From assembly GCA_946998205.1 (NCBI GenBank), contig CAMPYJ010000021.1, positions 1-44,643 of the forward strand: a stretch of 44,643 nucleotides of DNA, in the 5' to 3' direction. Position 1 is the first letter of the stretch; each line of letters starts with the position of its first letter. The position numbers and the translations under genes are program-made. This stretch comes from an uncultured Prevotella sp. (lineage in GTDB: Bacteria; Bacteroidota; Bacteroidia; Bacteroidales; Bacteroidaceae). A model generated the notes under the pieces. It made no database searches. It saw only the letters and a program-made list of their open reading frames with translations, and was not told the DNA's origin. Of the stretch, positions 1 to 7,648 are shown in pieces.

Positions 1-136
1 AAAACAGAGAAAGTTTACTTTCTATGTTAAGGCGAAGCCAATCTTCTACAAAGATTGCGCAAGCCGAAAACAGAGAAAGTTTACTTTCTATGTTAAGGCG
101 AAGCCAATCTTCTACAAAGATAGCCAAAATAATTGA
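1..136 (+). repeat. Tandem 66-bp repeat, two copies, open at window edge
   Basis: Bases 1-55 recur exactly at 67-121, giving a 66-bp period (22 codons). Each copy holds the inverted repeat AGAAAGT/ACTTTCT. Two plus-strand frames are open from the edge through both copies: one stops at 134-136, the other at 177-179. The array may continue to the left of the window, so this could be the C-terminus of a repeat protein or a non-coding repeat that happens to be open in two frames. I do not recognise the encoded peptide. Confidence 0.75.
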
Positions 137-199
137 CCGATGGGTCGTCCATGCTAACTTTTACAGTCTTCATGCATGAAGACGCCAAAGCTGCGAACT

Positions 200-238
200 A
201 AAAAATGCCACCCCGATGTGTTACAACCGAGGTGGCAT
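200..238 (-). terminator. Rho-independent terminator of btuB-btuG
   Basis: Read on the minus strand, ATGCCACCTCG pairs with CGGGGTGGCAT (one G-U) around an 11-12 nt loop and is followed directly by a T run. It lies about 50 nt after the btuG stop codon. Confidence 0.85.
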
Positions 239-289
239 GTCGCGTCTATGAAGCTCACAGACTATAGTGTATACGATGCAGCATTCAGC

Positions 290-1417
290 TTACTGCATCA
301 CGTTATGATGGTCAAAAACAATGGCACCTGGACCAACGCCGGTGGGTAATGTTTTGAGCAACACACCCGACTCATCATAGATATTCACATAGCCCGGTGT
401 GCTATAATCAGCAGAGCCTGTGTCTGGACTCTTCTTGTAAGACGTAATGTACACATAACCAGAAACGGGATCAACCGCTATTGCAGCCGGACTGTCTACC
501 CCTTCTTTGATAAACGTACTGGTCTTACCCGTATGCATGTCGTACACCTGGTATGTAACAGGTGTAGCCGGTTTGGTGTACGGAGCATTGATGGTGTAGA
601 TGCGGTGTGGCTTACCACTCACGCTCATGACGGCCATCATGGTGGCATCGGCAACCTTTTTAGCCTTTCCATCCATGAACCGAATGACGCCGGCACCTTG
701 CTGATTGCCTGTACCGAAGTCGAGAACAAACAAACCTTCGGAAACAGCCTTGATGCCCGAGGGGTTGACAACCAGCGGATTGTTGATGGATGCCACGGTG
801 CCGTTGGTCAGATTGATTTCAGATAAGTTGCCTTTTCCTCTTCCCCAGTCAGAATTAGCCACATACAACTTATTACCACGCACGGTGATTCCTTCAGGAT
901 AAGACCCTACCTGGTATTTCTTTTTCAAGCTCAATGATACGGTATCGATGGCTGCCACATAGCCGCCAAACGTGGTTACATACACACATCCATCGGCACT
1001 TGCCAAATGGCGGGGGTAATATCCTTCCTTACTACCCAGCAGGTCGGTAATCTTAACTTGCTTCACCGACTTCATGGTGTTCTTGTCTACCACTTCTACC
1101 GTGCCTTCTGCAGATACCGCAATGTACATGCGGCTGCCATAAATAATGGCATCATTGGGCGTCATGCCCAGCTTTCGGCCGTTGGCAAGCTCAAAGAAGT
1201 TTTGGGTTGCGTTCCAGTTCTTGGTGGAAATGCCTGTGATGCTGCCGGAAATCTTGTAATACTCGTTACCTTGATTAATGACATAAATGCCTGTGGTTTT
1301 CATCTTCATGGGAGTAGAACCAGGCGTTACATCCTCTTCATCTTCACTACATGACGTGAACATGGCCATGCCCATTAACAACACGGCAAAACTTAATAAA
1401 TACTTTTTCATCTTCAT
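290..1417 (-). CDS. btuG: BtuG-like surface cobalamin-binding beta-propeller lipoprotein
   Basis: Predicted outer-surface lipoprotein that captures corrinoids and passes them to the TonB-dependent transporter encoded just upstream. The N-terminus is a type II signal peptide with lipidation Cys at residue 23 (MFTSC). An acidic run SEDEED follows, which fits the Bacteroidota lipoprotein surface-export signal. The remaining 350 residues carry repeating YncE/DUF5074-type propeller blades (for example YVTTFGG, LYVANSDWG, VYITSYKK). The stop codon of btuB is only 7 nt upstream, so the two form one operon under the cobalamin riboswitch. Family identity rests on fold-type repeats and this context; BtuG of Bacteroides thetaiotaomicron has the same partner and a similar length. 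A generic YncE-like function is the alternative. Confidence 0.8.
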   Translation of the reverse strand: MKMKKYLLSFAVLLMGMAMFTSCSEDEEDVTPGSTPMKMKTTGIYVINQGNEYYKISGSITGISTKNWNATQNFFELANGRKLGMTPNDAIIYGSRMYIAVSAEGTVEVVDKNTMKSVKQVKITDLLGSKEGYYPRHLASADGCVYVTTFGGYVAAIDTVSLSLKKKYQVGSYPEGITVRGNKLYVANSDWGRGKGNLSEINLTNGTVASINNPLVVNPSGIKAVSEGLFVLDFGTGNQQGAGVIRFMDGKAKKVADATMMAVMSVSGKPHRIYTINAPYTKPATPVTYQVYDMHTGKTSTFIKEGVDSPAAIAVDPVSGYVYITSYKKSPDTGSADYSTPGYVNIYDESGVLLKTLPTGVGPGAIVFDHHNVMQ

Positions 1418-1424
1418 TGTTTTT

Positions 1425-3404
1425 TTAAAATTGATAATTCATTGTTATTTGATAGTGGATACCGGGCATCGGATAGCCGACCACAATCTCGTATTGTCGG
1501 TTAAAAATATTCTTGACATCAGCCCTTACAACCAATGGATGGCGCCACACCTTGAACGTTCGGGCAGCCATGACGCCCCATTCCATGTAGCCTCCAATCT
1601 TGCTCTGGTCATGGTGTTCGTTGTTACTCCATTTACTGCTCACGCCCGAGGCATGCACGGTAAGGTTAACCCAAGGATTCTCATAGGCCAACGACATACT
1701 GCCAGAGTGCATCGGCATATAGGCTATTTGGTTGTTATAGTAAGGAGACGTTTTCAGTGTTCGGTTGGCTGCACGCTGAAAACCATAACTGCCCGTGTAG
1801 CGCAACACATGTTGCGGCACCAACTGACAAGCCGTACGAAGCATGGCATCCAGCCCAAGGATGCGCACCTTACCTACATTGATATTGCTCCACACAAACA
1901 TATTGTACGGCACAGCCACGATCTTGTCTTTCACATGGTTGAGATAACCATCGAGTGAGGCCTCTATCCGCCAAGGCGACTGGTCATGCAGGAAGGTGAG
2001 TCCAATATTCAACTGATCGGTCAACTCGGGTTTCAAATCCTTACTGCCATAATGGTAGAAGTAGTTTTCATTGAACGTCGGAACCCTGAAGATGTTTTTA
2101 TACGAGGCGCGCAGATACATGGCAGGCTGGTGGAGCAACTGATACGACAGAGAAACAGAGGGTGACAGGCGGCGCATGTCATTGGCTCCATCACCTTTGC
2201 GAGCCCTATTAAAGTAAAGCGACCCCAACAAGCGGGCCAACACCTTGAAATGCTGTTGACGATAAGTGGCCGACAGCGTTTGCAACAGTGCCTGGCGATA
2301 GGGTTTCACATCATACAATCGAGAGCTGTTGAGGTTGTTGAAGATGTAATCAACAGAATAATCGAAAGCCCATTGGCGGCTCGGAGCATACAAGACACAT
2401 GCCGAGGTATAGGCCTCGCGCTGCCAGTAATGCCCATCAACCACGCCATCCGGATAGTTGCCATTGCGATAGTTTGACGATGACCAATTGAACTTTCCCA
2501 ACCACTTGAACGACCACTTGGGAAGGCTGGTGACCATATACTGCGCCTGCGCAAAGAAGTTTTGCGTGTGCAGCGTCTCATCACTCTCGTTGGTATAATA
2601 CCTCACTATTCCGGGCAACTGCTGACGGTTGTCGTAATAATACACCTTCGCCTTCAACTCATGATGGGATGTCGGAAGCCACGACGCATTCAGCTCAGCA
2701 TGACCAGTATTCATCCTACTGTTGGTGCGACGCTCACGAGTTACCACTGAAACGTTACGCAAGGTGAACGGATAGTCGTTCTCCGCATACACATACTCAC
2801 CCAGGGCCGAGAGTTCCATGCGGGAAGACAGCTTCTGCTCGTACCGAACAAACGGACCCACATAGCCAAACGAGCCGATACGCAACTGTGACGTGACGTG
2901 CGGCGCAGCATCGTCAAATAGCATGGAGCGTGTTTCCAGCAACAACAATGAGGGTACGCTGGCATTGCGCGCAGGAATGAAAAGCTGGTCGTTATCGCCT
3001 ACCAGCAACGACAGGCTGCCCAGATTATCCAACGAATAGTGTGAGAGGTCTATCTCGCCATTCTGACTATTGTTCAATAAGATGCCATCGTAGCTCACTC
3101 CCGTGTGCTGTGTACCGAAGCCACGCACCGACACCGTCTTCATGCCACCCGCTCCACCGTAATCACGCAAGGTAATGCCCGGCAAGCGAAGCAGGGCATC
3201 GGCCATGTCGGTGACGCCCATGGACAACATGTCGCTGCGACCGAGCGTATGAAGCGGAGACGTACTCTGCACGGAGCGATGGCTGCGCAGGCGGGATACG
3301 ACAACGGTATCCAACACATGAACTTGATCACGAATCGAATCGCTCTGCGAAAAAGCAGACAAGACACACACGCACAACACGAATGTGATGACACACCTTG
3401 GCAT
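1425..3404 (-). CDS. btuB: TonB-dependent vitamin B12 receptor (BtuB-like)
   Basis: Outer-membrane TonB-dependent transporter, expected to import cobalamin or related corrinoids. Residues 1-20 form a signal peptide ending SAFSQ. A plug domain follows (DTVVVSRL, then DALLRLPGITLRDYGG and VSVRGFG), then a long beta-barrel ending in the aromatic terminus NYQF. I place the start at an ATG at 3404 because the upstream frame extension begins with TTG and adds only five residues; length is then 659 aa. The substrate call comes from the cobalamin riboswitch immediately upstream and the BtuG-like gene immediately downstream. No other corrinoid genes are in the window. Confidence 0.88.
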   Translation of the reverse strand: MPRCVITFVLCVCVLSAFSQSDSIRDQVHVLDTVVVSRLRSHRSVQSTSPLHTLGRSDMLSMGVTDMADALLRLPGITLRDYGGAGGMKTVSVRGFGTQHTGVSYDGILLNNSQNGEIDLSHYSLDNLGSLSLLVGDNDQLFIPARNASVPSLLLLETRSMLFDDAAPHVTSQLRIGSFGYVGPFVRYEQKLSSRMELSALGEYVYAENDYPFTLRNVSVVTRERRTNSRMNTGHAELNASWLPTSHHELKAKVYYYDNRQQLPGIVRYYTNESDETLHTQNFFAQAQYMVTSLPKWSFKWLGKFNWSSSNYRNGNYPDGVVDGHYWQREAYTSACVLYAPSRQWAFDYSVDYIFNNLNSSRLYDVKPYRQALLQTLSATYRQQHFKVLARLLGSLYFNRARKGDGANDMRRLSPSVSLSYQLLHQPAMYLRASYKNIFRVPTFNENYFYHYGSKDLKPELTDQLNIGLTFLHDQSPWRIEASLDGYLNHVKDKIVAVPYNMFVWSNINVGKVRILGLDAMLRTACQLVPQHVLRYTGSYGFQRAANRTLKTSPYYNNQIAYMPMHSGSMSLAYENPWVNLTVHASGVSSKWSNNEHHDQSKIGGYMEWGVMAARTFKVWRHPLVVRADVKNIFNRQYEIVVGYPMPGIHYQITMNYQF

Positions 3405-3435
3405 GAAACAGCTGTACAATTAATTTTTCATCCAT
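3328..3435 (-). CDS. Possible 35-codon upstream ORF overlapping btuB start
   Basis: An ATG at 3435 opens a 35-residue frame that overlaps the first part of btuB in another frame. GAGGAAG lies 4 nt before it and sits in the loop region of the hairpin CCATTCG/CGAATGG (3432-3458). That hairpin would block both the ribosome site and the ATG. Nothing in the peptide is recognisable. It may be chance, or a translated leader through which the riboswitch acts. Confidence 0.25.
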   Translation of the reverse strand: MDEKLIVQLFHAKVCHHIRVVRVCLVCFFAERFDS

Positions 3436-3439
3436 TCGT

Positions 3440-3628
3440 CTTCCTCGAGCCCGAATGGGAACATGCTGCAACGGCAGGTATTCTGACTTGCAACCCATCA
3501 TGCAAACGCCTTCCCGAAAAAATGTCAGTGGCCTTGTGTTCGCATGCGCTGAAGGTTGCTCACAGCAGCGTGACTGTTCAGGACTTTCACCTGATTACCT
3601 TTTTCATTCTATCCGTATAGAACCAGTT
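3440..3628 (-). promoter_or_regulatory. Cobalamin (B12) riboswitch
   Basis: On the minus strand the conserved B12-box core appears in order: GGTGAAAGTCCTGAACAGTC, GCTGCTGTGA, GGCCACTG, GGGAAGGCG, and finally GCAAGTCAGAATACCTGCC. These are hallmark elements of the adenosylcobalamin aptamer. The aptamer starts right after the -7 box and ends about 40 nt before btuB. No T-tailed terminator follows. A hairpin at 3432-3458 encloses the purine-rich GAGGAAG, so control is probably at translation initiation, with ligand binding repressing btuB-btuG. Confidence 0.93.
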
Positions 3629-3635
3629 GCAAATG

Positions 3636-3643
3636 CAAAGATA
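3636..3643 (-). promoter_or_regulatory. -7 box (TATCTTTG) of the btuB operon
   Basis: A perfect TAnnTTTG lies a few bases upstream of the riboswitch aptamer. No clear TTTG is seen 19-21 bp further up. Confidence 0.6.
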
Positions 3644-3738
3644 CAAAATTCAGTAAGATTAAGACAGGCAAAACATCAAAATAACGGAACACCCCCATCA
3701 ATGTTCTAAACGAAAGCCTTTGAGAGCCAAAACCAATA

Positions 3739-3826
3739 GCATGGAGATTGGAGTGCAAAGTCAATGGGTTTGGTGGCCAATATCAATGGGTTTGGAGACC
3801 AACGTCAATGAGTTTGGCGGCGTGCA
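3739..3826. repeat. 22-bp degenerate tandem array 1 (4 units)
   Basis: Units start at 3739, 3761, 3783 and 3805, exactly 22 bp apart. The conserved half reads TCAATGGGTTTGG and the other nine bases vary. The last unit codes for the C-terminal residues and stop of the thioesterase gene. It belongs with the arrays at 11759, 33624 and 38496. Confidence 0.8.
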
Positions 3827-4629
3827 TGAACAAAGAGCATCTTACACCTACAAACCTCCACTTCTTGAGGCGCTGCTTTCGCATATTTGGTGATACTTAC
3901 ATTGTATTCTTCGGCACCGGTCTGTTCCACATAAAAAGCCAACTCATCCCCTCCGTGAGCCTCGGCCACATAGGCCACTTCAATCCGCTTGAGCTGATGC
4001 GAGCGATGAAAATCCATGCTCCAGAGATCCATGACATGCTCAATGTACTTCACGCTGTTAATGTGTCCGTTCATGTCGACGTCACTGTAACAGGTGCCTA
4101 TGGCGCGCACCCGTTGGGCAGCGTCGGTCATCTTCACCCGAGAAGGCTTGTCGATGGGACATGTCCTTCCTACCTCTGCATACCGACTGACAAGTCCTCC
4201 GTTGATGGTCTGTATGTCGGTGGGCTGCCGCGTGTCCGTATCAATCATGGCCCAGACGCTGCGTCCATAGCCAAACACTTTTCCACCTTCGTCCACCATC
4301 GCGTAATTACGGTTGGTGAAGTATTTCATGACACCCTCCACCCACGTCTCTACATAAAACTTTTGATAAGCCGTGGGCATCTCTTCCAACTCGATGGCCA
4401 GGCGAGAGAGCACCCAAGTCTTGTGAAGCGGATGGAGAGTGGTCATGCCGCAACCACGTTCGTTGGAGTGGAAATCAGCGGCATTGAGCAGGATGTTGCC
4501 CAAACGGCCGATGAACAGCCGTTGTGAGAAGTCGCAATGGAAGGGTTCTGACAGGAAGGAATAACGCCCTACCTTACTTAAAAGATTCGTTTTCACGTTG
4601 TTGTTGATGTATATGTTTCGCAAACGCAT
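3805..4629 (-). CDS. Acyl-ACP thioesterase
   Basis: Hydrolyses acyl-ACP to free fatty acid in the cytoplasm (FatA/FatB-type double hotdog). The N-terminal hotdog contains SFLSEPFHCDF, NILLNAADFHSNERG and TWVLSRLAIELEEMP. The C-terminal hotdog contains DMNGHINSVKYIEHVMD, with the Asp/Asn/His residues typical of the active site. The ATG at 4629 is preferred because relatives begin a short distance before VGRYSFL; an in-frame ATG at 4674 would add 15 unconserved residues. Its final codons and stop (HARRQTH) lie inside 22-bp array 1, so the original C-terminus may have been replaced by the repeat. Confidence 0.88.
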   Translation of the reverse strand: MRLRNIYINNNVKTNLLSKVGRYSFLSEPFHCDFSQRLFIGRLGNILLNAADFHSNERGCGMTTLHPLHKTWVLSRLAIELEEMPTAYQKFYVETWVEGVMKYFTNRNYAMVDEGGKVFGYGRSVWAMIDTDTRQPTDIQTINGGLVSRYAEVGRTCPIDKPSRVKMTDAAQRVRAIGTCYSDVDMNGHINSVKYIEHVMDLWSMDFHRSHQLKRIEVAYVAEAHGGDELAFYVEQTGAEEYNVSITKYAKAAPQEVEVCRCKMLFVHARRQTH

Positions 4630-4822
4630 TAGGCTTCCGCGCGAAATAGGGGTTGCTATAGGATATAACCCCATGGGATGCGCGATTATTTTATCATCCG
4701 CGAAATAATCTGCCTTGAGGGTGAAGAAAGTAGCTTACCATCCTCAATCACCATTGATGATGTACATTCTCACCTTTCCCATTGATGAAAAAAGGTAGAA
4801 CGAGGGCTGTTGGCATGGCACT

Positions 4823-4860
4823 AAAAAATCCCGATACTCAATGGATGAACATCGGGATTT
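4823..4860 (-). terminator. Terminator of the OmpA-like gene
   Basis: On the minus strand AAATCCCGAT pairs with ATCGGGATTT around a 15-nt loop, followed by a T run. It lies 25 nt beyond the stop of the porin gene. Confidence 0.88.
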
Positions 4861-4885
4861 GATGAAATTTTAATCTTGCGGTTGC

Positions 4886-6037
4886 TTATTCAACACTTGT
4901 ATCGTCGTTGAAAGTAGCCACGCGGTTGAAGTCGAGTTCTTTGAACAGCTTGTTTGTCTCGCCCATGCCGATGACGGTCAAGCGGCTGGAAGCAATCTTA
5001 TACTTGTCAACGAGCATTTTCTTGACATTCTTAGCACGATTCTCTGACAGACGTTGGTTCAGCTCTGCCGGACCTTCCGGTGAAGCATACCCCTTGATGG
5101 AGAGCTTTGAATTCTTATGAATCTTCATGTAATTGGCAATCATCTCAACGTTTGGCATCTGAGAACGGTCTACAACGCTCTGGCCAACACGGAAGAGAAC
5201 CGTTGGCTGCAGGTTGGTTGCCGTTGCCGGCTTCACATATGCAGGCTTCTTGCCATTGCATTCATTCAGGGCTTTCTGCAGTTCTGAAATCTGACGATCC
5301 TTGTCAGAAAGTTGAGCATCCTTACCATTCAAGTCGCTGCGAAGGCTGTTGATCTGGGCGTTCAGTCCGTCAATTTCAGCCTGGTCGCGCAGCTTGGCGA
5401 TGGTGAAGTTGTTGGTTCGGTTAGAGTTTTTGAACTTGTAAACGAAACCAGCGTTCAGCTGTACTGCCGACTTGTTGATGTTGTACTCAACCGGTTGTGT
5501 ACCATCACCGTTCAAAGCCCATACGATTGCTGGTTCTACATAGAACTGCCATGCCTTCTCTATGCCCAAGTTGAAAACGAAATCAACGGCGGCCTTGGAG
5601 GTGAGGTTGTCGTGATTCATCTTCTTGTAAGCGTCGGTGTTACCAAACAAGTGGCCCCAACCGAATCCATACAAACCAACCAACTCGAACGAACGAGGCT
5701 CACCAGTATATCCACCGAACCAATTACTGAGGTTTACAGTACCCAACAAGCTGGTGTTGAGCGCGCGGACAGCCGTACCGGTTGATGCGAAAGGCTTGTT
5801 AGAGAAATATGCGTTGCCCTCTGCAGCCATACCAAAAACTGGAGTAAAATTGCGACCAATGCGAAGACCTGCATTGGGATTCAAGTTCTTCATCCAACTG
5901 TTTCCCGTTGTCTTGGTTGCAACTCCACCGTTAATACCAATATAGAAGTTGTCAAACGTCTTGCTTTCTGTTACAGTTTGTGCTGAAACAGATGCAGCCA
6001 TGGCAGCTGCGGTAATAAGTAATCCTAATTTTTTCAT
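4886..6037 (-). CDS. OmpA-family outer-membrane porin
   Basis: Major envelope protein with an N-terminal beta-barrel and a periplasmic peptidoglycan-binding domain. Residues 1-20 are a signal peptide (ending SVSAQ). Residues about 25-210 show alternating barrel strands (FYIGINGGVA, AGLRIGRN). Residues about 216-264 form a heptad-like linker (LNAQINSLRSDLNGKDAQ). Residues about 280-383 are the OmpA C-domain, with LSIKGYASPEGPAELNQRLS and NRAKNVKKML. A strong consensus promoter upstream and a strong terminator downstream make it a single-gene unit, as expected for an abundant protein. Confidence 0.93.
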   Translation of the reverse strand: MKKLGLLITAAAMAASVSAQTVTESKTFDNFYIGINGGVATKTTGNSWMKNLNPNAGLRIGRNFTPVFGMAAEGNAYFSNKPFASTGTAVRALNTSLLGTVNLSNWFGGYTGEPRSFELVGLYGFGWGHLFGNTDAYKKMNHDNLTSKAAVDFVFNLGIEKAWQFYVEPAIVWALNGDGTQPVEYNINKSAVQLNAGFVYKFKNSNRTNNFTIAKLRDQAEIDGLNAQINSLRSDLNGKDAQLSDKDRQISELQKALNECNGKKPAYVKPATATNLQPTVLFRVGQSVVDRSQMPNVEMIANYMKIHKNSKLSIKGYASPEGPAELNQRLSENRAKNVKKMLVDKYKIASSRLTVIGMGETNKLFKELDFNRVATFNDDTSVE

Positions 6038-6087
6038 TTACCTTAAATTTAATCAATTATAATGTTTTTGTTTCCTATTCGGAAAGA

Positions 6088-6119
6088 CAAAGTAAGGAAT
6101 AAAAAGCGATGAACACAAA
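6088..6119 (-). promoter_or_regulatory. Promoter of the OmpA-like gene
   Basis: TTTG at 6116-6119, a 20-bp spacer, then TTACTTTG at 6088-6095 (7 of 8 to TAnnTTTG). The start codon lies about 45 nt downstream. Confidence 0.7.
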
Positions 6120-6251
6120 AAATATGCGAACATTTTTGACAATTCATGGCAAATGCTTGATGTATGTATAGAAAAAGCCGTTGTTTTTAAAAACTTTCCG
6201 CTTAGTGGATGCTGCTGACAGGACAAAGGAGTTGATGCCGAAAAACAAGAA

Positions 6252-6280
6252 GAGCTGACCGTAATCACTACGACCAGCCC
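6252..6280 (-). terminator. Terminator of the ffh-folD-vor operon
   Basis: Minus-strand GGGCTGGTCGTA pairs with TACGGTCAGCTC (three G-U pairs) and leads into a T-rich tail (TTCTTGTTTTT). It lies about 30 nt after the gamma-subunit stop codon. Confidence 0.7.
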
Positions 6281-6312
6281 TGAAAAAAAATTAGAGAGTT
6301 ATAAAAATCAAG

Positions 6313-6858
6313 TTATTTTTGTTTAGCTATGAGTTTCATTCCAATGTCAACGGCCTGCATGTTGAGCGGAATCATGTTATGATGCCGCTCGGGCAGGGAT
6401 TTGTAGAGAGCCTTCTGCAGTCCGTCTGTACTGACCACGGGACACACCTTGAGAAGTCCACCCAGCACAATCATGTTGAACACCTTGGCGTTCTTCATCT
6501 CGGCAGCCTGCTCCACCGCATCGATACGATATACCTGTATGTCCGTCCTTGACGGTGGATTGACGATGCCATTACCATCGTATATCAAGATGCCACCAGG
6601 CTTTATCTTCGGTTGAAACTTGTCAAGCGAAGGCTGGTTGAGCACAATTGCCACGTCATATTTACTTAATATGGGCGATGAAATGCGCTCGTCGCTCACG
6701 ATGACCGTCACGTTGGCCGTTCCACCACGTTGCTCTGGTCCGTAAGCAGGCATCCATGTCACCTCTTTTTCTTCCATCAAGCCCGAATAAGCCAGGATCT
6801 TACCCATAGAAAGTACGCCCTGTCCGCCAAAGCCCGATATGATAATTTCTGTCTTCAT
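6313..6858 (-). CDS. 2-oxoacid:ferredoxin oxidoreductase, gamma subunit
   Basis: Smallest catalytic subunit of a four-subunit KorABCD/VorABCD enzyme, which converts a 2-oxoacid, CoA and oxidised ferredoxin to acyl-CoA, CO2 and reduced ferredoxin. The family signature is at the N-terminus: SGFGGQGVLSMGKILA, then PAYGPEQRGGTANVTVIVSD. The length of 181 aa is normal. The gene follows the beta subunit by 21 nt and is last in the operon, directly before a terminator. Sequence alone does not settle whether the preferred substrate is 2-oxoglutarate or a branched-chain 2-oxoacid. Confidence 0.93.
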   Translation of the reverse strand: MKTEIIISGFGGQGVLSMGKILAYSGLMEEKEVTWMPAYGPEQRGGTANVTVIVSDERISSPILSKYDVAIVLNQPSLDKFQPKIKPGGILIYDGNGIVNPPSRTDIQVYRIDAVEQAAEMKNAKVFNMIVLGGLLKVCPVVSTDGLQKALYKSLPERHHNMIPLNMQAVDIGMKLIAKQK

Positions 6859-6879
6859 ACGTTGTTTCCTCCTGTTTGG

Positions 6880-7647
6880 TTATAGGCCTGTATTGTCTTT
6901 CAGGTCGCCCTTTGGGTATTTGTCGAACATGTATTCGCGCATCCACTCATTGGCCTTGACGGGTGAAACTTTCCATCCGCTGTTACATGTGCTGACCATT
7001 TCAACGAGCGACGACCCCTTTCCCTCCATGGAGGCGGTGAAAGCTTTCTTGATGGCTTTCTTCGCTTGGCGGATGGAAGCCACGGTATCTACACTCTGTC
7101 GTGTGACATAGCAGGTTCCTTCCAGCTTGGCAGCCAACTCAGTGATGTTGAGTGGATAGCCATGCAGCTTGGGATCGCGGCCGTAAGGACAAGTGCTGGT
7201 TTTCTGACCCAAAAGCGTTGTCGGGGCCATTTGTCCGCCGGTCATGCCGTAGATGGCGTTGTTGATGAATATCATGGCGATGTTCTCACCTCTGTTTAGT
7301 GCATGAATCGACTCGGCAGTGCCTATACATGCCAGGTCTCCGTCACCCTGATAGGTGAAGACCAGACGGTCGGGCCACAGCCGTTTCACAGCCGTTGCCA
7401 ACGCAGGAGCACGTCCATGCGGCGCTTCCTGCCAGTCAATGTCCAGATAACGATAGGCGAAAACCGCGCAACCGACAGGACATACGCCGACAGTCTTTTC
7501 CTCCATCTGCATTTCTGCAATGACTTCGGCCACCAATTTATGCACGACACCGTGCGAACAACCAGGACAATAGTGCATGGTTGTATCATTCATCAGTTCC
7601 GGTTTGGCATAAACCAAGTTCTCGGGGGATATGATATCGTTGTTCAT
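6880..7647 (-). CDS. 2-oxoacid:ferredoxin oxidoreductase, beta subunit (TPP-binding)
   Basis: Thiamine-diphosphate-binding subunit of the same enzyme. It contains CPGCSHG near the N-terminus, then the TPP/metal motif TYQGDGDLACIG followed by FINNAIYGMTGGQMAPTT. CPGCSHG, CPVGC and CPYGRD supply the Cys residues typical of the family. At 255 aa it is full length. The ATG is one base after the stop of the alpha gene, so translation is probably coupled. Confidence 0.94.
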   Translation of the reverse strand: MNNDIISPENLVYAKPELMNDTTMHYCPGCSHGVVHKLVAEVIAEMQMEEKTVGVCPVGCAVFAYRYLDIDWQEAPHGRAPALATAVKRLWPDRLVFTYQGDGDLACIGTAESIHALNRGENIAMIFINNAIYGMTGGQMAPTTLLGQKTSTCPYGRDPKLHGYPLNITELAAKLEGTCYVTRQSVDTVASIRQAKKAIKKAFTASMEGKGSSLVEMVSTCNSGWKVSPVKANEWMREYMFDKYPKGDLKDNTGL

Positions 7648-7648
7648 C

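Noticed and set aside
6053..6268. 71-residue minus-strand ORF upstream of the OmpA-like gene
   Set aside because: It covers the consensus promoter and the terminator of the previous operon and has no recognisable features.
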